Shown: positions 46,145 to 58,196, counted from the first letter of the stretch. The stretch is DNA of 64,000 nucleotides from Diogma glabrata (GCA_963693315.1 CAVNZG010000991.1:62001-126000); one strand, 5' to 3'. The notes: generated by a model not told the origin, from the letters alone. A program made the numbers and translations.

Positions 46145-46715
46145 TCATTTTAAACTAAGGTCCCACAACAATATACGTTTTAAGTTGTGATGGACGCAAA
46201 TTTTGTTTTTTTTTATATTTTTTGTTGACGGATGGATAATTAACTAAACAACAAAGCCTATCACATATAAAATATGACATAGACCAAAATTTCATGATTA
46301 AGCAAATAAAAATAAAATAGGAGGTAAAAAGCAAAAGTGTTTTAAAAATGTGCAGGAACTAAATTACAATGGGGTGGCCAATAATCCAGCCAGTGGCATA
46401 TTTCTTGATCATGTAACTCACTGTATTCCTCAATGTTTTAAGCGCAGATAAAAACTTTTATGAATGCTCGTTTCTTCCTCCAAAAAAATATTCCACACCT
46501 AATATTGAGTGTGCTACTGTTGACCAAATACAGATCATTCACCAGCTTCCCTAAGATATTACCTTGGCTAGTGATATCTCACTGCGGTTTTTACGTTAGC
46601 TCGTATGTCAATAGCAGGGACTGGAGTACAGAGGGCTCTCACACCCGTAAATCAAAAATAAAATATAATTTACAAATCGATAAAAACTGATCTATCTATG
46701 CGGGGAAGCGTTATA
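46145..46715 (-). mobile_element. LINE-tailed SINE-like element, copy B
   Basis: It aligns along its length with copy A (2441-3128), sharing words such as CCTATCACATATAAAATATG, AGGTCCCACAACAA and GATATCTCACTGC. The poly-A end is degraded or lost near 46140. The identity is clearly lower than between LTR pairs, so it is an older copy. Confidence 0.5.
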
Positions 46716-46989
46716 TTAAATTTGACTGCGAATTTTGGTGTGCGTATCCGCATGTTAATAGAGCACATGTCGATAACGTGTTAATTTACGTGAATATTTA
46801 TAAAAACCCCTACCCAAAATCCTCCTCCGATTTGATGATCACAATAGTAAAGAGTGTATCACCTCGTGGTTTTATGGATTGCACTTCTAATCCATCTCAG
46901 TTTGTGTAATGGCGGTATATTCAGTATGTAACTATAAACATGGGATTTTAAAATTAATTATAAATTAACATTTCTGAATATCCGAAATT

Positions 46990-47420
46990 ACCATGCCACT
47001 AGGATGGAATGTTAATTAGGTGTCTTAGATTAAGTTTTGATCGCTGACTTAAACCCTTGAATATTAAAGTTTTCAGGGAAAATTTACGCAGGTAAGGCAT
47101 TAAAGATATGAGAGCCTCTGTTGAAAAAGTCACGTTTTAAGGCTACACTTCTACACCTAATTATTTAAACAGTTTAAGACTGGGCGCTGGAGTTGCTCTG
47201 ATTTGTGAGTTATTGTAGATTTCCTGGTCTTCTAATGGTTAGCACGGTCGATGTTTCTATTTTTAAATCGTTGTGCGGGTACCGTTTTCAAGGTCGTTGT
47301 TATAATGACTCTGAGATGCGCCCAGGCCAGTGTACAGAGTTAATAGCAAATCGGATTTTACGGAAATGGCAGTTAGTCCTTCACCCAACCAAAATTTTCG
47401 TGAATTCATTTTATCGGTTT
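46990..47420 (-). pseudogene. LINE ORF2 C-terminal remnant
   Basis: On the minus strand a piece reads LKRDFFNRGSHIFNALP, then NIQGFKSAIKT, the common C-terminal pattern of APE-type LINE reverse transcriptases (large aromatic-rich block before a basic helix). Flanking frames are broken by stops. It is different from the 5350-6351 family. Confidence 0.4.
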
Positions 47421-47629
47421 CGTTTTTATCTTAAGGTTACCTGAAAAATCCTTTTGCACGTTTGGTATAAAGAGCCGCTACTTCAAGATAAACGGCCGTA
47501 CCAAACCACACCTAACATGGAGAACAGAAGCTTGAGCTGCATTAGTTTTAAAGTGCCAATGACTCATCATGATGTTAAAAATTTTACTCAGGTAGTACGG
47601 CGTGGACCTAGAATTTTGGATTCGTACCC

Positions 47630-47745
47630 TCGGATTTTATTCAGCCTCTTTAAATATGACATGAAGTGGGGTGGCACTTCGTATTTTATTTAGCCTCTTT
47701 AAATATGACATGAACTGGGGTGGCACTTATCTACCTTTTTAATAT
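47630..47745. repeat. Tandem duplication of a ~56-bp unit
   Basis: CAGCCTCTTTAAATATGACA is followed by GGGGTGGCACTT, then repeated as TAGCCTCTTTAAATATGACA and the same ending, just inside the right end of the pogo-like composite. Confidence 0.6.
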
Positions 47746-49338
47746 GAATCCTATGTCTCGTTTTGCGCGATTTCGATTAAAACGGCTACCCATGGAACGT
47801 ATCCTCCGCGTAAATCGAGGCATGGATGTATGTCTGTCTGGCCGTCCGGCCGTCATTACCTACGGAATCTAGAAAACCGCTGGAGGCATTTCAAAAACTT
47901 CTTTTTCTAAAAATAGGTATACTCAATGGACAGGTCCAAAAGGACGCTGTTGTCGATAACTGTACCAGAAATGTATCAACAAAATCATTAAGTGTGTCAA
48001 AAATAGCAAATTTTTATATTTTTGGCTTAAAAACGTTCAGTTTAAATTTGATTACGAGTAAGAACATTGAATTTGGAGAAATATTGATGGTAGGGATTGG
48101 TATGTGAGATCAAAAACTAGATTATTGCATTATAAGTTTGTCAAAAAAATGTTGTCAAGTGTGTCAAAAGAAAGATTTTTATTTATTCTTTTACCCAATT
48201 TTTTGGAAAAAAATAAAATTAATTATTTGTATGACATGAAATTTTATTATTATTATTAAGAATTATGGCAGTATATAAGTTGTAAGAATAATTTCAAGTG
48301 TCAAAAAATGTGTTCATTTATTTTTCTAGCCAATTTTTTGGAAAAAACAATTTAGTTGTTTTTATGACGTAAATGGAATGGAAATTTTTGAATTTGTTAT
48401 TGTTTTTGAAATATTTTTGGAATTTTGAAAAAGGTTTGTATTATTGATATTGTAATAATTTTTGCAATATTTTTAGAATTTTGGAAAAAAGTTTTAATCT
48501 TTGATTTTGTTATAATTTTTGCAATATTTTTTGAAAAAAAAATGGAATTTTTGAATTTTATATATATTTTAAGAATTTTGAAAAAAGTTTCAATTTTTGA
48601 TTTTGTAAGAATTTGTAGAAGATTTTTAGAATTTTGAAAAATTTTAAATTTTTGATTTTATTATAATTTTTTGAATTTTGAAAAAAGTTTTAATATTTGA
48701 TTTTGTAATGATTTTTGCAATATTTTTAGAATTGTAGAAAAAGTTTGAATATTTAAGAATTTTTGGAATATTATTGGAATTTAGAAAAAGTTTAAATATT
48801 TGATTTTTTCTAATTTTTGGAATTTTGAAAAAATTTTCAATTTTTGATTTTGTTATAATTTTTGCAATAATTTTAGAAATTTTGAAAAAAAATTTAATCT
48901 TTGATTTTGAAATAGTTTTTGGAATATTTTTAGAATTTGATTTTATTTGATTTTAAAATTTGATTTTATTTAATTTTTACAATATATTTGGAATTTTGAA
49001 AGAAATACGAATTTTTGATATTGTAATATTTTCTCGAAACGCTAAATGGAGAGGTTTTTGAGTAGTTTGCTGAGTGTAACATTTTTCACTAAATTATGTT
49101 AATTTATGATCTGTTATAATTTTCCGGCATCGTATTGATGTTTCGTGTTAGTTTTGTAATAAATTTCTAAACAGAGACAAAAAACTACTTGTATTTTAGC
49201 AAAGAGTTATGTTTGATATACATCGCTGCCCAAAACTAAAAACCTGGGGAAAAAGTTTTTTGCCGAAAACTATATCAAAATACTTAACCCAGACTGAAGT
49301 CTTGGTATCTCAGAGCTGTGAGATTTCAGCCCCTCCAT

Positions 49339-50962
49339 TTTTTTCTTTTAAAATTTAGAACTTGAGTTATCCAAAAAAGCATTTTGTTCAAGTTCCTCAT
49401 AAATTTTTTGAACCACTTTACTATAAAAAAAAACTTTACACCGAATTCGCGCAAAAGAGGTTAACGAATATATAACCGTCTCCATAAATGCTAAAAGAAA
49501 TATTGGCAACGCTGAAGCATAGGTTAACTTCGCCACAACTCTGGAAATAAAATGTTCTGGATATGTAATGAGTTTTATTTCATTTTAATTTTAGTTTAAG
49601 TTTTAGTTTTAATAATAAAAACAGATGCTCCGAAGGCCCCCAGCACCTAACCCATTATCGTTATTAAGCTATCAGTTCCTTTACACATAAATTTCTAACT
49701 TTTGCTAAAGTTTAATCAAAATTATTTTCTTAAAGTAAACTGGAGAATCTCAATACACATAAATTCTGCTGTACGAATAGAAAAAGAAAGAAAAAAATCT
49801 GTATCGGAAGAGAAAAACCGGAAGTTGGAATGCATAACTGTTACAAATCATCCACTAAGCCTATCTACCAAGTTTAATCAAAATCAACTGTCTGGAACTA
49901 TTGGTATTTCAGTTTCAAATAAACAGATGCTCGGGGAGGCCCCCTCAAAAACTAATCAGCTCTTTGTCTTTAAAATTTCGATCTTTTCTCAAAGTCTCAT
50001 CAAAGTTGATTAATGACCAAAGTCTTTCTGCTCCCAAATAATTTTAAGAACAAGGTGAGCAAAATCAGTAGCTGTATAGTAGACCCTAGACTACTATGAT
50101 CGTTATCTTCTCACACTAATTGAATTCTTTTTCTAAAGTTTCATCATAAGCACATCATTATTGTAGACTGTAGTGTGAATAAAAACACTGAAAAAAAATG
50201 CAAAAAAATGCAAAAAAAAATTTTTTTCAGTTAGTGAAAAACCGGAAGTTGGGAGACCCTTCACCGTTTTTTTTAATTTTGAAATAAATTTCATTTCCTA
50301 GTTAGCTTGGTTCATGTACCAAAGCTTCATCAAGATCCCATGCGGTTTTATTTATTTTACAAATAAATATTTCTTTCGAGGTCCTTCGAGCCGGATTGAT
50401 TCATTTTAAGCAATCAAATTATTTTTACCGTTGATGATTCATAAAGGAGTGTATACTGTCCACAAGTGTCCCAATTCAATCCATTTTCTGAGTAAGTTTA
50501 ATATGAAGACTTTATTTGACCGATAATTATATATATGAGAGATTAACTCATGGAGTGTTTTTTTCTAATTTATTGGCAGTATTGATTGACTTAGAATTAC
50601 TTAGCTAGGAGAAGAATTGACAACAACTTTACTTCTCGACTACTTTTGACACCATCATAAAAGTGTATAAATGTACCAACTGTTTGGCTAACGCAATTTA
50701 AAATCTATGTTTATGGATTATGGTAGATATCCAATCCACTATTTTTTTAAACGGTGTAAGTTTTTTATAAAATGCTTAAAATAAAGGTGAAAATACCTTA
50801 GTTTACTTCCTACTGACGGAGCATCAAGTGCATCCATTTGCAAGTCATTGCTGTTGAACTGCCAGATTTATAATGAACTATTTAAAAATTAAACAAGTTG
50901 TGCTCCCTCTAGAACCGTATTGAAAGAATTCGACAAAAAAGATTACGGCAAAAATAACTCAC
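49339..50962. other. Diverged dispersed repeats, no gene
   Basis: The words AAACAGATGCTC followed by GGCCCCC recur about 300 bp apart (49618, 49920). Motifs like CGGAAGTTGGAATGCA and AAGTTTAATCAAAATC recur here and again at about 55190-55540, pointing to one old repeat family. The plus frame at 49702-50013 and minus frame at 49536-49348 are not recognised. Confidence 0.4.
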
Positions 50963-51207
50963 CTCCTGAGTAACGTTGCCCAATTGGTTGCTGCACTTGA
51001 AACATAGCATTAATATGTTGGATTGGATGCACTGCAACCGTGGCGAAATACAATTTGTGATTGAAGTTGGCAGTCAATGTCATGGAATTAAACAATTGCA
51101 ACATTTTAAATTTGACGTTGATTGTTAATATGGAAATGATTCGCATTCATTCGGGTTCTAGCAGCACCGTACCAGACATCATATCACGAGTTTACTTAAC
51201 AAACTAA
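50963..51207 (-). CDS. Candidate host exon with consensus splice sites
   Basis: On the minus strand a polypyrimidine acceptor CACCTTTTACAG ends at 51208. A strong donor AG|GTGAGT follows position 50963. An open frame begins within the exon (ATG at 51146, or at 51104 in a better AAAATG context) and stays open to the donor, ending QPIGQRYSGG. Upstream of those ATGs all three frames have stops, so the exon would hold the 5' untranslated region and coding start. The protein is not recognised. Splice signals of this quality in AT-rich DNA can occur by chance. Confidence 0.3.
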
Positions 51208-51880
51208 CTGTAAAAGGTGTCTATGATTGTTGTAACCCTCCAATGCATATAGTTTGACGCAAATAATCTAAGGTAGCAAGCCATGTAACAGGTAGTACCA
51301 TAAAAACAGAGCTGCCACTTTAAGGCCTAGGCAGCATATTAATGTAGATTTTATGGGTCCTTAAATATAGTCGAAAAATGGAAACATTTCTCTAATTGTT
51401 GTGTTTGGTGATTTTTCTCAGTTTGTGCTAATTAGAGTGCTTGCCAGACACTGCAAAGGTACTAACTGAATATTGAATACATGACATCTTCTTCGTATTT
51501 ACAACAGGTGAATAGACTATTAAGACGAAATAGAGTATCGCATATGGTTGCCCGTAAATATGTTTCTCAAGTTAACATCTCTAAAGGTGTTTTTCTCATG
51601 AGAATGTCGCTATTTTAATGACAATATTCAAATAGGTGCTCATACAAGTGAGAACAAAGTTCTGACTAAGTACGAAATGCGTGAGGATGAGAACAAACAT
51701 AAAATCTTATCTGTTCACGTTTTATTCAGTATCCTCTTTTTTGATAATAATTAAGAGTGATAGTGTCGTGTCTTTATCTGGTGAGATCTGCGGATTCACT
51801 CTTTCCTTTTATTTTTTAGACACCATTGACTGCAGGGAAATGGAACAATGTTGCAGGTTTGCACTGATTGAAATAGTATT
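51208..51880. other. No recognised feature
   Basis: Mixed-composition DNA. The plus frame at 51681-51908 overlaps the start of the Harbinger remnant in another frame and is not recognisable. Confidence 0.3.
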
Positions 51881-51904
51881 TTCCGAACTCATTGAGCTCT
51901 TTCG

Positions 51905-52100
51905 ATAGAAAATATGGATGTGATTACTACAATTACAAAGGGCATTGTAATGTTGTTCTCATGCCATTAGCGGATGCAAATTACAATTTTATTTATGTCA
52001 ACATCGGCTCAAAAGAATCAGGTACAGTCGATGGTGTATTTAAAGAATGTAAATTCAACGAAAAGTTGCAGAACCATGAATTAAAACATAATCGTCAATC
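51905..52100 (+). pseudogene. PIF/Harbinger transposase fragment
   Basis: The encoded segment contains YYNYKGHCNVVLMPLADANYNF, split here as YYNYKGHC and VLMPLADANYNFIYV. A block ending GVF follows, matching the central catalytic block of Harbinger-type DDE transposases (typically YKGF-SIVL-A-VDA-Y-F-Y-D-G---DGGVF). The Asp of ADANY corresponds to the second catalytic position. Nothing upstream or downstream extends the homology convincingly, so this is a short remnant. Confidence 0.55.
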
Positions 52101-52119
52101 ATTAGGCAGATTGTAACGT

Positions 52120-53100
52120 TCGCTATTTATACAAGCTTATTCTCAACTGGTTACACTGGTTTTTAATGAAAAAAAAGGGAGAGAAAATCGAATGATTTGT
52201 TGAATTTCAATCACAAACAAAAAGGGGCTCTTATTATTCAATAAAGTAGGTCAATTCCGTTGAGTTTCAATCGAGCTACACGTTTGTTGTCATTGCATCT
52301 GTTCTGTCGATTGCACTCCTCCGTTTGGCAGCGGATTTAGGTAAAGCTAGCCGGAAATAGAAGATGTTAATTTCCCTAAGTATAGTAAAGATTATGTAAT
52401 GTTGTTGGTACACGGTTACTTTGCTCAATGTTGGTCGGACTGCTTATACTAAGCAAACAAATATAATACTCGCTGTATTATGTTTGTTTGCTTTCTCAAT
52501 TCCCAAATTTAAGATATACCTTTTTCATAACAACCTAAACAATGGACCCACTTCAATATATTTATGAATATTAATTTACAATGAATATAATTGGAAAATA
52601 TATAGTTGGACATTAAGGTTGATATTGGAACACAACTTTATAGCTGTCAGTAAACGAAATGGTCGTGGACGCGAACCTATGGGAAATATAAATTATACTA
52701 AATGATTCGCTTAACCAACTAAAGGGGCAGTAAAGTTTTATGTGTGGGGAATTGAGTAATTTAAGGTGTGGTGGAAAAGTTTTTCACAAGACACGCGCTC
52801 TTACGTTCTGATCACCGTGGTGAACAGTCACCTTTCTAGAAGTTTTTTCTTTTGTTTATTTTTGTTATATAATTTTTTGGTAATTTGTTTTTTTTGTTCT
52901 TATATTTCCGTGAGCTAATTTATTTTGTTGTTAATAATAATTTTTATATTGATTTGGTTGAGCACACAAGTAAATTGAGCAACTGCATGGCCAGCATGAT
53001 AAGGTAAACCGCCAGTTGTAGTATATGTAAATTTAGTTTAAACACGTGTAATATTGACTTAAATCGGAGTGTAAACTTATGGAGTAAGAAGAAAAGGTCT
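52120..53100. other. No recognised feature
   Basis: AT-rich intergenic or intronic DNA with no long frames or clear repeats. Confidence 0.4.
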
Positions 53101-53109
53101 CACCATATG

Positions 53110-53545
53110 GAGAAACATCGGTCGACGCTGTATATGTCACCACATTCTCAACTGTAAAATTTTAATATTGTATAATCAATTCTGGTGCCAAACCAATGCA
53201 CCCGGATTGTTGATATCGGTAATTGATTTGTTGTTATCGTTAATTAACATCAGTCAACGCTGCAAATTTCAGCATATTCTCAACTGTAAAATTTTAATAT
53301 TGTATACCCAATTCTGGTGCCAAACTCATGCACCCGGATTGTTGTTCTTGTTAATTAATCATCAGTCGACGCAGTAAAGGTCAATATATTTTCAACTTTA
53401 AAATTTTAATGTTGTATAACCATTTCTGGTGCCAAGCACATGCACCCGGATTGTTGTTTTCGTTAATAAATCATGAGTCGACGCTGTAAAGGTCAACATA
53501 TTTTCAACTCTAAAATTTTAATATTGTATAACTAATACTGGAGCC
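53110..53545 (+). repeat. About 115-130 bp tandem repeat, 3.5 units
   Basis: Each unit contains CATCAGTCGACGCTG (variants), TCTCAACTGTAAAATTTTAA, TATTGTATA, TTCTGGTGCCAA and ATGCACCCGGATTGTTG in order. Units start near 53113, 53250, 53352 and 53471. The frame at 53168-53377 lies within it and repeats accordingly. Confidence 0.75.
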
Positions 53546-56230
53546 TGAATATTCATCAGAGAGTGCTGCCGATTTAAATACGAATCAAGAGTTAGACATC
53601 AGGTACACATTAATTATTAGATTATGCCATTGTTTTTTTTTTTTTTGTAATTATCTGCTATATGGTTATATACATGTCGAGTTTTGCTTGTAAAAAGAAA
53701 AAAGAATTTAATTTTTTTTCCTTGAACATAAATTATTATGATTTATTGTCATAGTGACGAACAAATTTAATTTGTCATCACTGTGATGTCGGGATAAATT
53801 ACATAGTGTGAGTTGGAGCAGTAAGGATGTTTCCCAATTAATTACAAAAAGAATAGATCTCGCGCTGGAATCACTTGGTTTGCTGTTTTCATTTGGCTGA
53901 CTTCATTTGGCTTACTTATTTTGTTCCTATTATTTTTGTCCCGATAATATCTGAGCTGGAACTCGGCAACCGACTCGAGACAACCCGGTGTATGCTCAGA
54001 GGGAGAAAACGAAAGTTTTTTACCACAAGATAAAAATTAATTCGATTCGTGAATGTATTTAATGACGCTTTTCCATTAGAATTACATATATTGAAGTAAT
54101 TTGCAAAAAAAAGTTTGACTATGCCTGAAAGAATTTTTAACTACGCGCTGAAATAATTATTGACAAATACTTTCGGAATTTTATCTGCTAGATTTTGATG
54201 TTTTAGTTTACAACTTTTGTGTTTATTCCAGACAAAGAGACTATAATTTTGGTAGAGTGTAATCTTCATACTTATTGCATGGGTTGATCACAAGGACTAT
54301 ATGCACTTGCTTTTTATGTTGATTCAGGGGCTGATAATGTTTTAAGACCAGTCAATTGGAGTCTTGAATAGCCTGATGGAATCAATCTTTTAGATGGAAT
54401 TCCAATACAAAACGCTTCATTCTAAGCAAAAGAGATTCGAAAATAGATTACAGAATTTTTTTTGCGGCAATACAGCAGTTGTTGCGGATGCACTCCATGA
54501 ATACCGAAATCAAATTATCAATTGCCAATGGCACAGCTTTCGTCATTTCAATACACAAAATCTATGACTTTGATTATGGATGTAATCGAGAAAGCTCAAA
54601 TCTGTTGGAAACAAGTAAGCTAGGGCTTAGGGGCTTAAGGAAACTAGTTAGCGGGGGTCTAAAGCATTATTTAAAAATTCAGTCTGATTTAATAAATTGA
54701 GTTAGCTAAAGGTGCTGTTAAATGATGTCTAGATTGGACGTAAGACCATTGACTACTTAAATTTATTTGCTAGAACTCCTAAAATATCACGGTTGCAAGC
54801 AAAATCTCTGTGTTATTACCAGTCGTAGTTGATATCTCACGTTAACTTATATGTCAATAACAGAGACTGCGACTTAGGCAAGTGGGATTGTGACAATTGT
54901 AGATTATAAAAATCCCTCCAATGCGATGGGTTCCAATGAGTTGCTCCAATTGGGTCATTGGAAAGCCCAAATATATTGTTTATTGTATACGTTACCAAAA
55001 ATAAATTGCCGATTAATTGTTAGTAAATTCATCACAAATTTTAATTTACAAGTATTTCTTCAATTAATGGATAACTTTTGTTATAGATTTCGCGCAGTTC
55101 TAGTTAAAAGAACAAGTGCGCTGGCGGTCCCCATCAATTTGGTCATTATCGCTCAAAAACTTATCAGTACGTTCTTATTTATATCTTCATCTTTTGCTAA
55201 AGTTTTATCAAAATTAGTTAATTAAAGAAAACTGTAGTATCCCAACAGAAATAAAATCTGTTGTACAAATAGAAAGAGTAAACATTTTTTTCCCAAGTGA
55301 TAATTCAGAAGTCGGGATGCAGAACACTTACAAATCATACTTTAAGCTTATATACCAATGTTTACAATATTTACCAATGAGTCTCAAAAATTGATCATTA
55401 TCTTTTCACATTAAAGGCAAAAAGAAGAAAACAAAAATTTTTACCGGATGTGAAATCCTGGAATCGGAATGCAGAACTTTTGCGAACCGTATTAAATGCT
55501 CATATATCAAGTTTAATCGAAATCGATTTTCATGTAGAAATGTTATTAAGCTTTCAAAAAAACGTAGTGAAAAAATCACATGTTGTATAATAAACTCCCC
55601 AACCGTTTGTCAAATGAACCATAAAAGTTAATAAAATTTTCTTCGTAATGATTGAATCACTTTTTTTGACTATTTAGATGCAAGATGGATTCAAGATGGT
55701 CCATATTTCCCAAATTCAAAAATAGTTTTGGTGTTGCAAATATAATTTACCTATTCAAAATTATTTACTATATTTCCTTAGATTAATAAAAATCAACATC
55801 CTTCTTTCTTGTATGTTTACACCTTTGTCAGATGCAAATATTAACTTAATTTTTTTTTCTACAAACATATTTGCTGATTTATAACGGTTTGACCTATTTC
55901 ACTCACAACCCTGTTTTTATATTGCTTAAAACTGATATACAACAGTAAAAGCTTTTAGAGCTTTTGACCCTTTATCCATCTGCAAATTTATGACAAAACT
56001 TTATAAAGCTTGTGAACCATTATTTATTCAAGACACAAAATAAATTTCCTTTAAAACTGATAACTTTATTTTCCATCTAGATGTCCTTTTATAACATAAA
56101 AGAACTGCTACAACTACCATAAAAAGGGGATTATTATTTATTGCATTTCTTTTTTCATTTTATTAAAATTAAAATAAAACCTAATGGAATAATATAAAAA
56201 TTCATATTGGGTGAGAATAAGTTTTTTTAC
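53546..56230. other. Diverged repeats, no gene
   Basis: A fragment of the LINE-tailed SINE-like family lies at about 54765-54915 (GATATCTCACGTTAACTTAT). Units with GAAGTCGGGATGCAGAAC and GAATCGGAATGCAGAACTTT (about 55310 and 55455) match the family at 49.6-50.4 kb. Open frames at 54479-54700 and 54890-55225 are not recognised. Confidence 0.4.
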
Positions 56231-56275
56231 CTGATCCCTCCTACGTTTCCTTGGTTTTGAAGATGAATTTCGTGT
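56231..56275 (-). CDS. Candidate 45-nt host microexon
   Basis: On the minus strand an acceptor TTTCATTCTTTTACAG ends at 56276, and a donor CAG|GTAAAA follows position 56231. The 45 bases between are open and divisible by three, encoding TRNSSSKPRKRRRDQ, a Ser-then-basic stretch that resembles a nuclear localisation signal. Inclusion would preserve frame, as expected of an alternatively used cassette. It lies about 5 kb upstream, in transcript sense, of the candidate exon at 50963-51207. I cannot name the gene. Confidence 0.35.
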
Positions 56276-57524
56276 CTGTAAAAGAATGAAATGTGTTATA
56301 TTAGGAAAAGAAAAAAATATGTGAAAATGGAAATATCTAAGCAATTTACATTTTGAGTGTTATTGAGATATATGACGTTAGTTAGGTTTTTATTGTCGTT
56401 TGTAGAGATTTTTTATTGATTGTTTAGTTAAGAGTATTAGATATATAATTTTGTATACCACGTTTATTTTGCGTTTTCAATCGAAATTTTCTTTTCTAGA
56501 ACTACTTTAGCTAAATGCTCAAAATATTCATTTGATCATTAACTTAGTTCATAAAACGGTAGAAAATATATATGAGACTTGCGAAGTATCTAGCTAGTTT
56601 TCCTAAATGGGGAGCACTGCTTTTATTTATTGTGTTAATTAATTATTTCTAATGCTTTCTATTGTTTTGTAATGCTTAGTTTAGGACAAGTAATCAAAGT
56701 ATCAATTCCTTACAAAGTTGTCAAAACCTTCGTCCACTTTTTGGTAATTTTTTGAAAACTCACAACTAGTGCAGAGCTGAAAAAGGTTTGGATGGAGGAG
56801 ACTGTTGGGTTGAGTAGAGAGTGAGGGAGGTTTCCGAAAGATGTTCATTTAAATATTCAATAATTTTAAGTCATGTCAATAATTTTAAGTCATGTAAATT
56901 TTGGTAAATTCGGTATAACCAGTAAAGCTCAATATCCTTTTTGAAATTTATTGGATCCATGCATGAATAGCATGAACAACAAAATTATTTGTTTTAGATA
57001 AAATTATTTGTCTTAGCTTAATCATTGCCCTAAATGTTTGTACGAATACACGAGTCAGTCCCAAAATTTTGATGCACGAAGGTATCAGTTTTTGTTGATT
57101 CGTAAATTTGTGTTTTTAATTTTTGATCTACGGGTGTCATCAACAATGTGTGACAATCACACGTACTCTATTGCTACATGCTATTGATTTCTCAAAAAAC
57201 GAGCCACCATATAACTCTACACGTTAGTTTTAGTGACAAGAGGAAGGAATATGCCATTAGCTTGATTATTGCAGTCCAAATTTAATTGTGTACTAGCAAG
57301 TTCCTATTATATTATGAACTTCTTCCATCTTATGTCATATTTTGCTCTGTAATAGGATTTATTGTTTAGTTATTTATTTAAAAAAAAAACATATAGACAT
57401 ATGGATGGGTTTTTTGTGAACAATTAAGCTTAAGTACATATTGGAAATCACTTGAATTTTGGAATTCGAAATAACTTTTCATTTTCTCTAAAATTCCTTT
57501 AGAAAAAATTTTTTTGTGTTTCGT
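56276..57524. other. No recognised feature
   Basis: AT-rich DNA without supported genes or repeats. Confidence 0.4.
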
Positions 57525-57665
57525 GTCAGGATTTGAACTACAACTACATTCATCAGTTCAAATCACATTCATCAATTCACAGTTCAATTCACATCACAAC
57601 ATTCATCATCAAATAACACATGTTCAAATCCCATGTGTCTTACACAACTTAGCCAAGCAGCGATG
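57525..57665 (-). repeat. Degenerate tRNA-like/SINE segment
   Basis: On the minus strand an A-box-like TTGGCTAAGTTG (near 57650) is followed by a B-box-like GTTCAAATCC (57532-57541) and an A-rich end (AAACACAAAAAAA). The boxes are about 110 bp apart, stretched by ATTCATCA/TTCAAATC-type internal repeats. It is weak evidence for an old tRNA-derived SINE. Confidence 0.25.
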
Positions 57666-57742
57666 ACGAAACATATATCAATTTTGATGTTCAGATAATT
57701 TCTAAATTGAAACTCTTCAACATTTTTCATATTTTCTTAAGG

Positions 57743-58196
57743 GGGGTATGGTTTTAAAAACGAAAAAAAAGCATATTTTTGTGATTTTTTTGCGGTGACA
57801 TGAGTAATATAATTTTATTAAATTTAATTAAATATTATTGTACAACTTTTGAAGTACGTCAGAAAAAAAAATCAATTAAAAATATTGATAAATCAGCCGG
57901 TGACGTAGAATCTTCAGAGGCGCTCTAATGTTCACGAACTTCAAAAATGACGTTTTCGGGAAAATGGGGTCAAACGGCTACCCTGTTGAAACGCTGTAAC
58001 TCCGACATATTGTTCATTCAGAAAAAAAATAAAAATGAAATGCAAAAGAAATAATTTTAAAACCATACCCGCCCCTGTTGACATTTTGTAACTCCGTTAG
58101 TTTTACTCCGATTGACTTAAAATTTGTACACAATATTCTCGACATATTGTTCATTCAGAAAAAAAAGCAAAAATGATAATTTTAAAACCATACCCC
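57743..58196. mobile_element. MITE with GGGGTATGGTTTTAAAA ends
   Basis: GGGGTATGGTTTTAAAA at the left is matched by TTTTAAAACCATACCCC at the right. Near the right end a block GACATATTGTTCATTCAGAA is present twice (about 58005 and 58141), each followed by a TTTTAAAACCATACCC terminus, so the right end appears duplicated. No target duplication is obvious and there is no coding capacity. Confidence 0.55.

Larger units (their letters stand above)
43245..47825. mobile_element. Pogo/Tigger-like TIR composite
   Basis: The left end CCCATCCCTCGATTTAAACGG is matched inversely by CCATGCCTCGATTTACGCGG at the right. ATGTATG occurs on both sides (43238-43244, 47826-47832), and a TA-based reading two to three bases further out is also possible. 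CCTCGATTTA-type TIRs recall pogo/Tigger elements. No transposase was seen. The interior is filled by LINE remnants, a SINE and a LINE-tailed SINE-like copy, so the original element was probably short. Confidence 0.5.
43115..49338 (+). mobile_element. Helentron-like element, copy 4, split by a 4.6-kb insertion
   Basis: The 5' end TTACTTTGGTCTGAAAGACC begins at 43115 and runs to 43244. The rest resumes at 47826 with ATGTATGTCTGTCTGGCCGT and ends CAGCCCCTCCAT at 49338. The repeat core lies at about 48390-49010. The 5' terminus carries a C-to-T change relative to copies 1 and 2, and the 3' partner reads CAGACTGAAGT, so the subterminal pair no longer matches perfectly. Confidence 0.6.
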
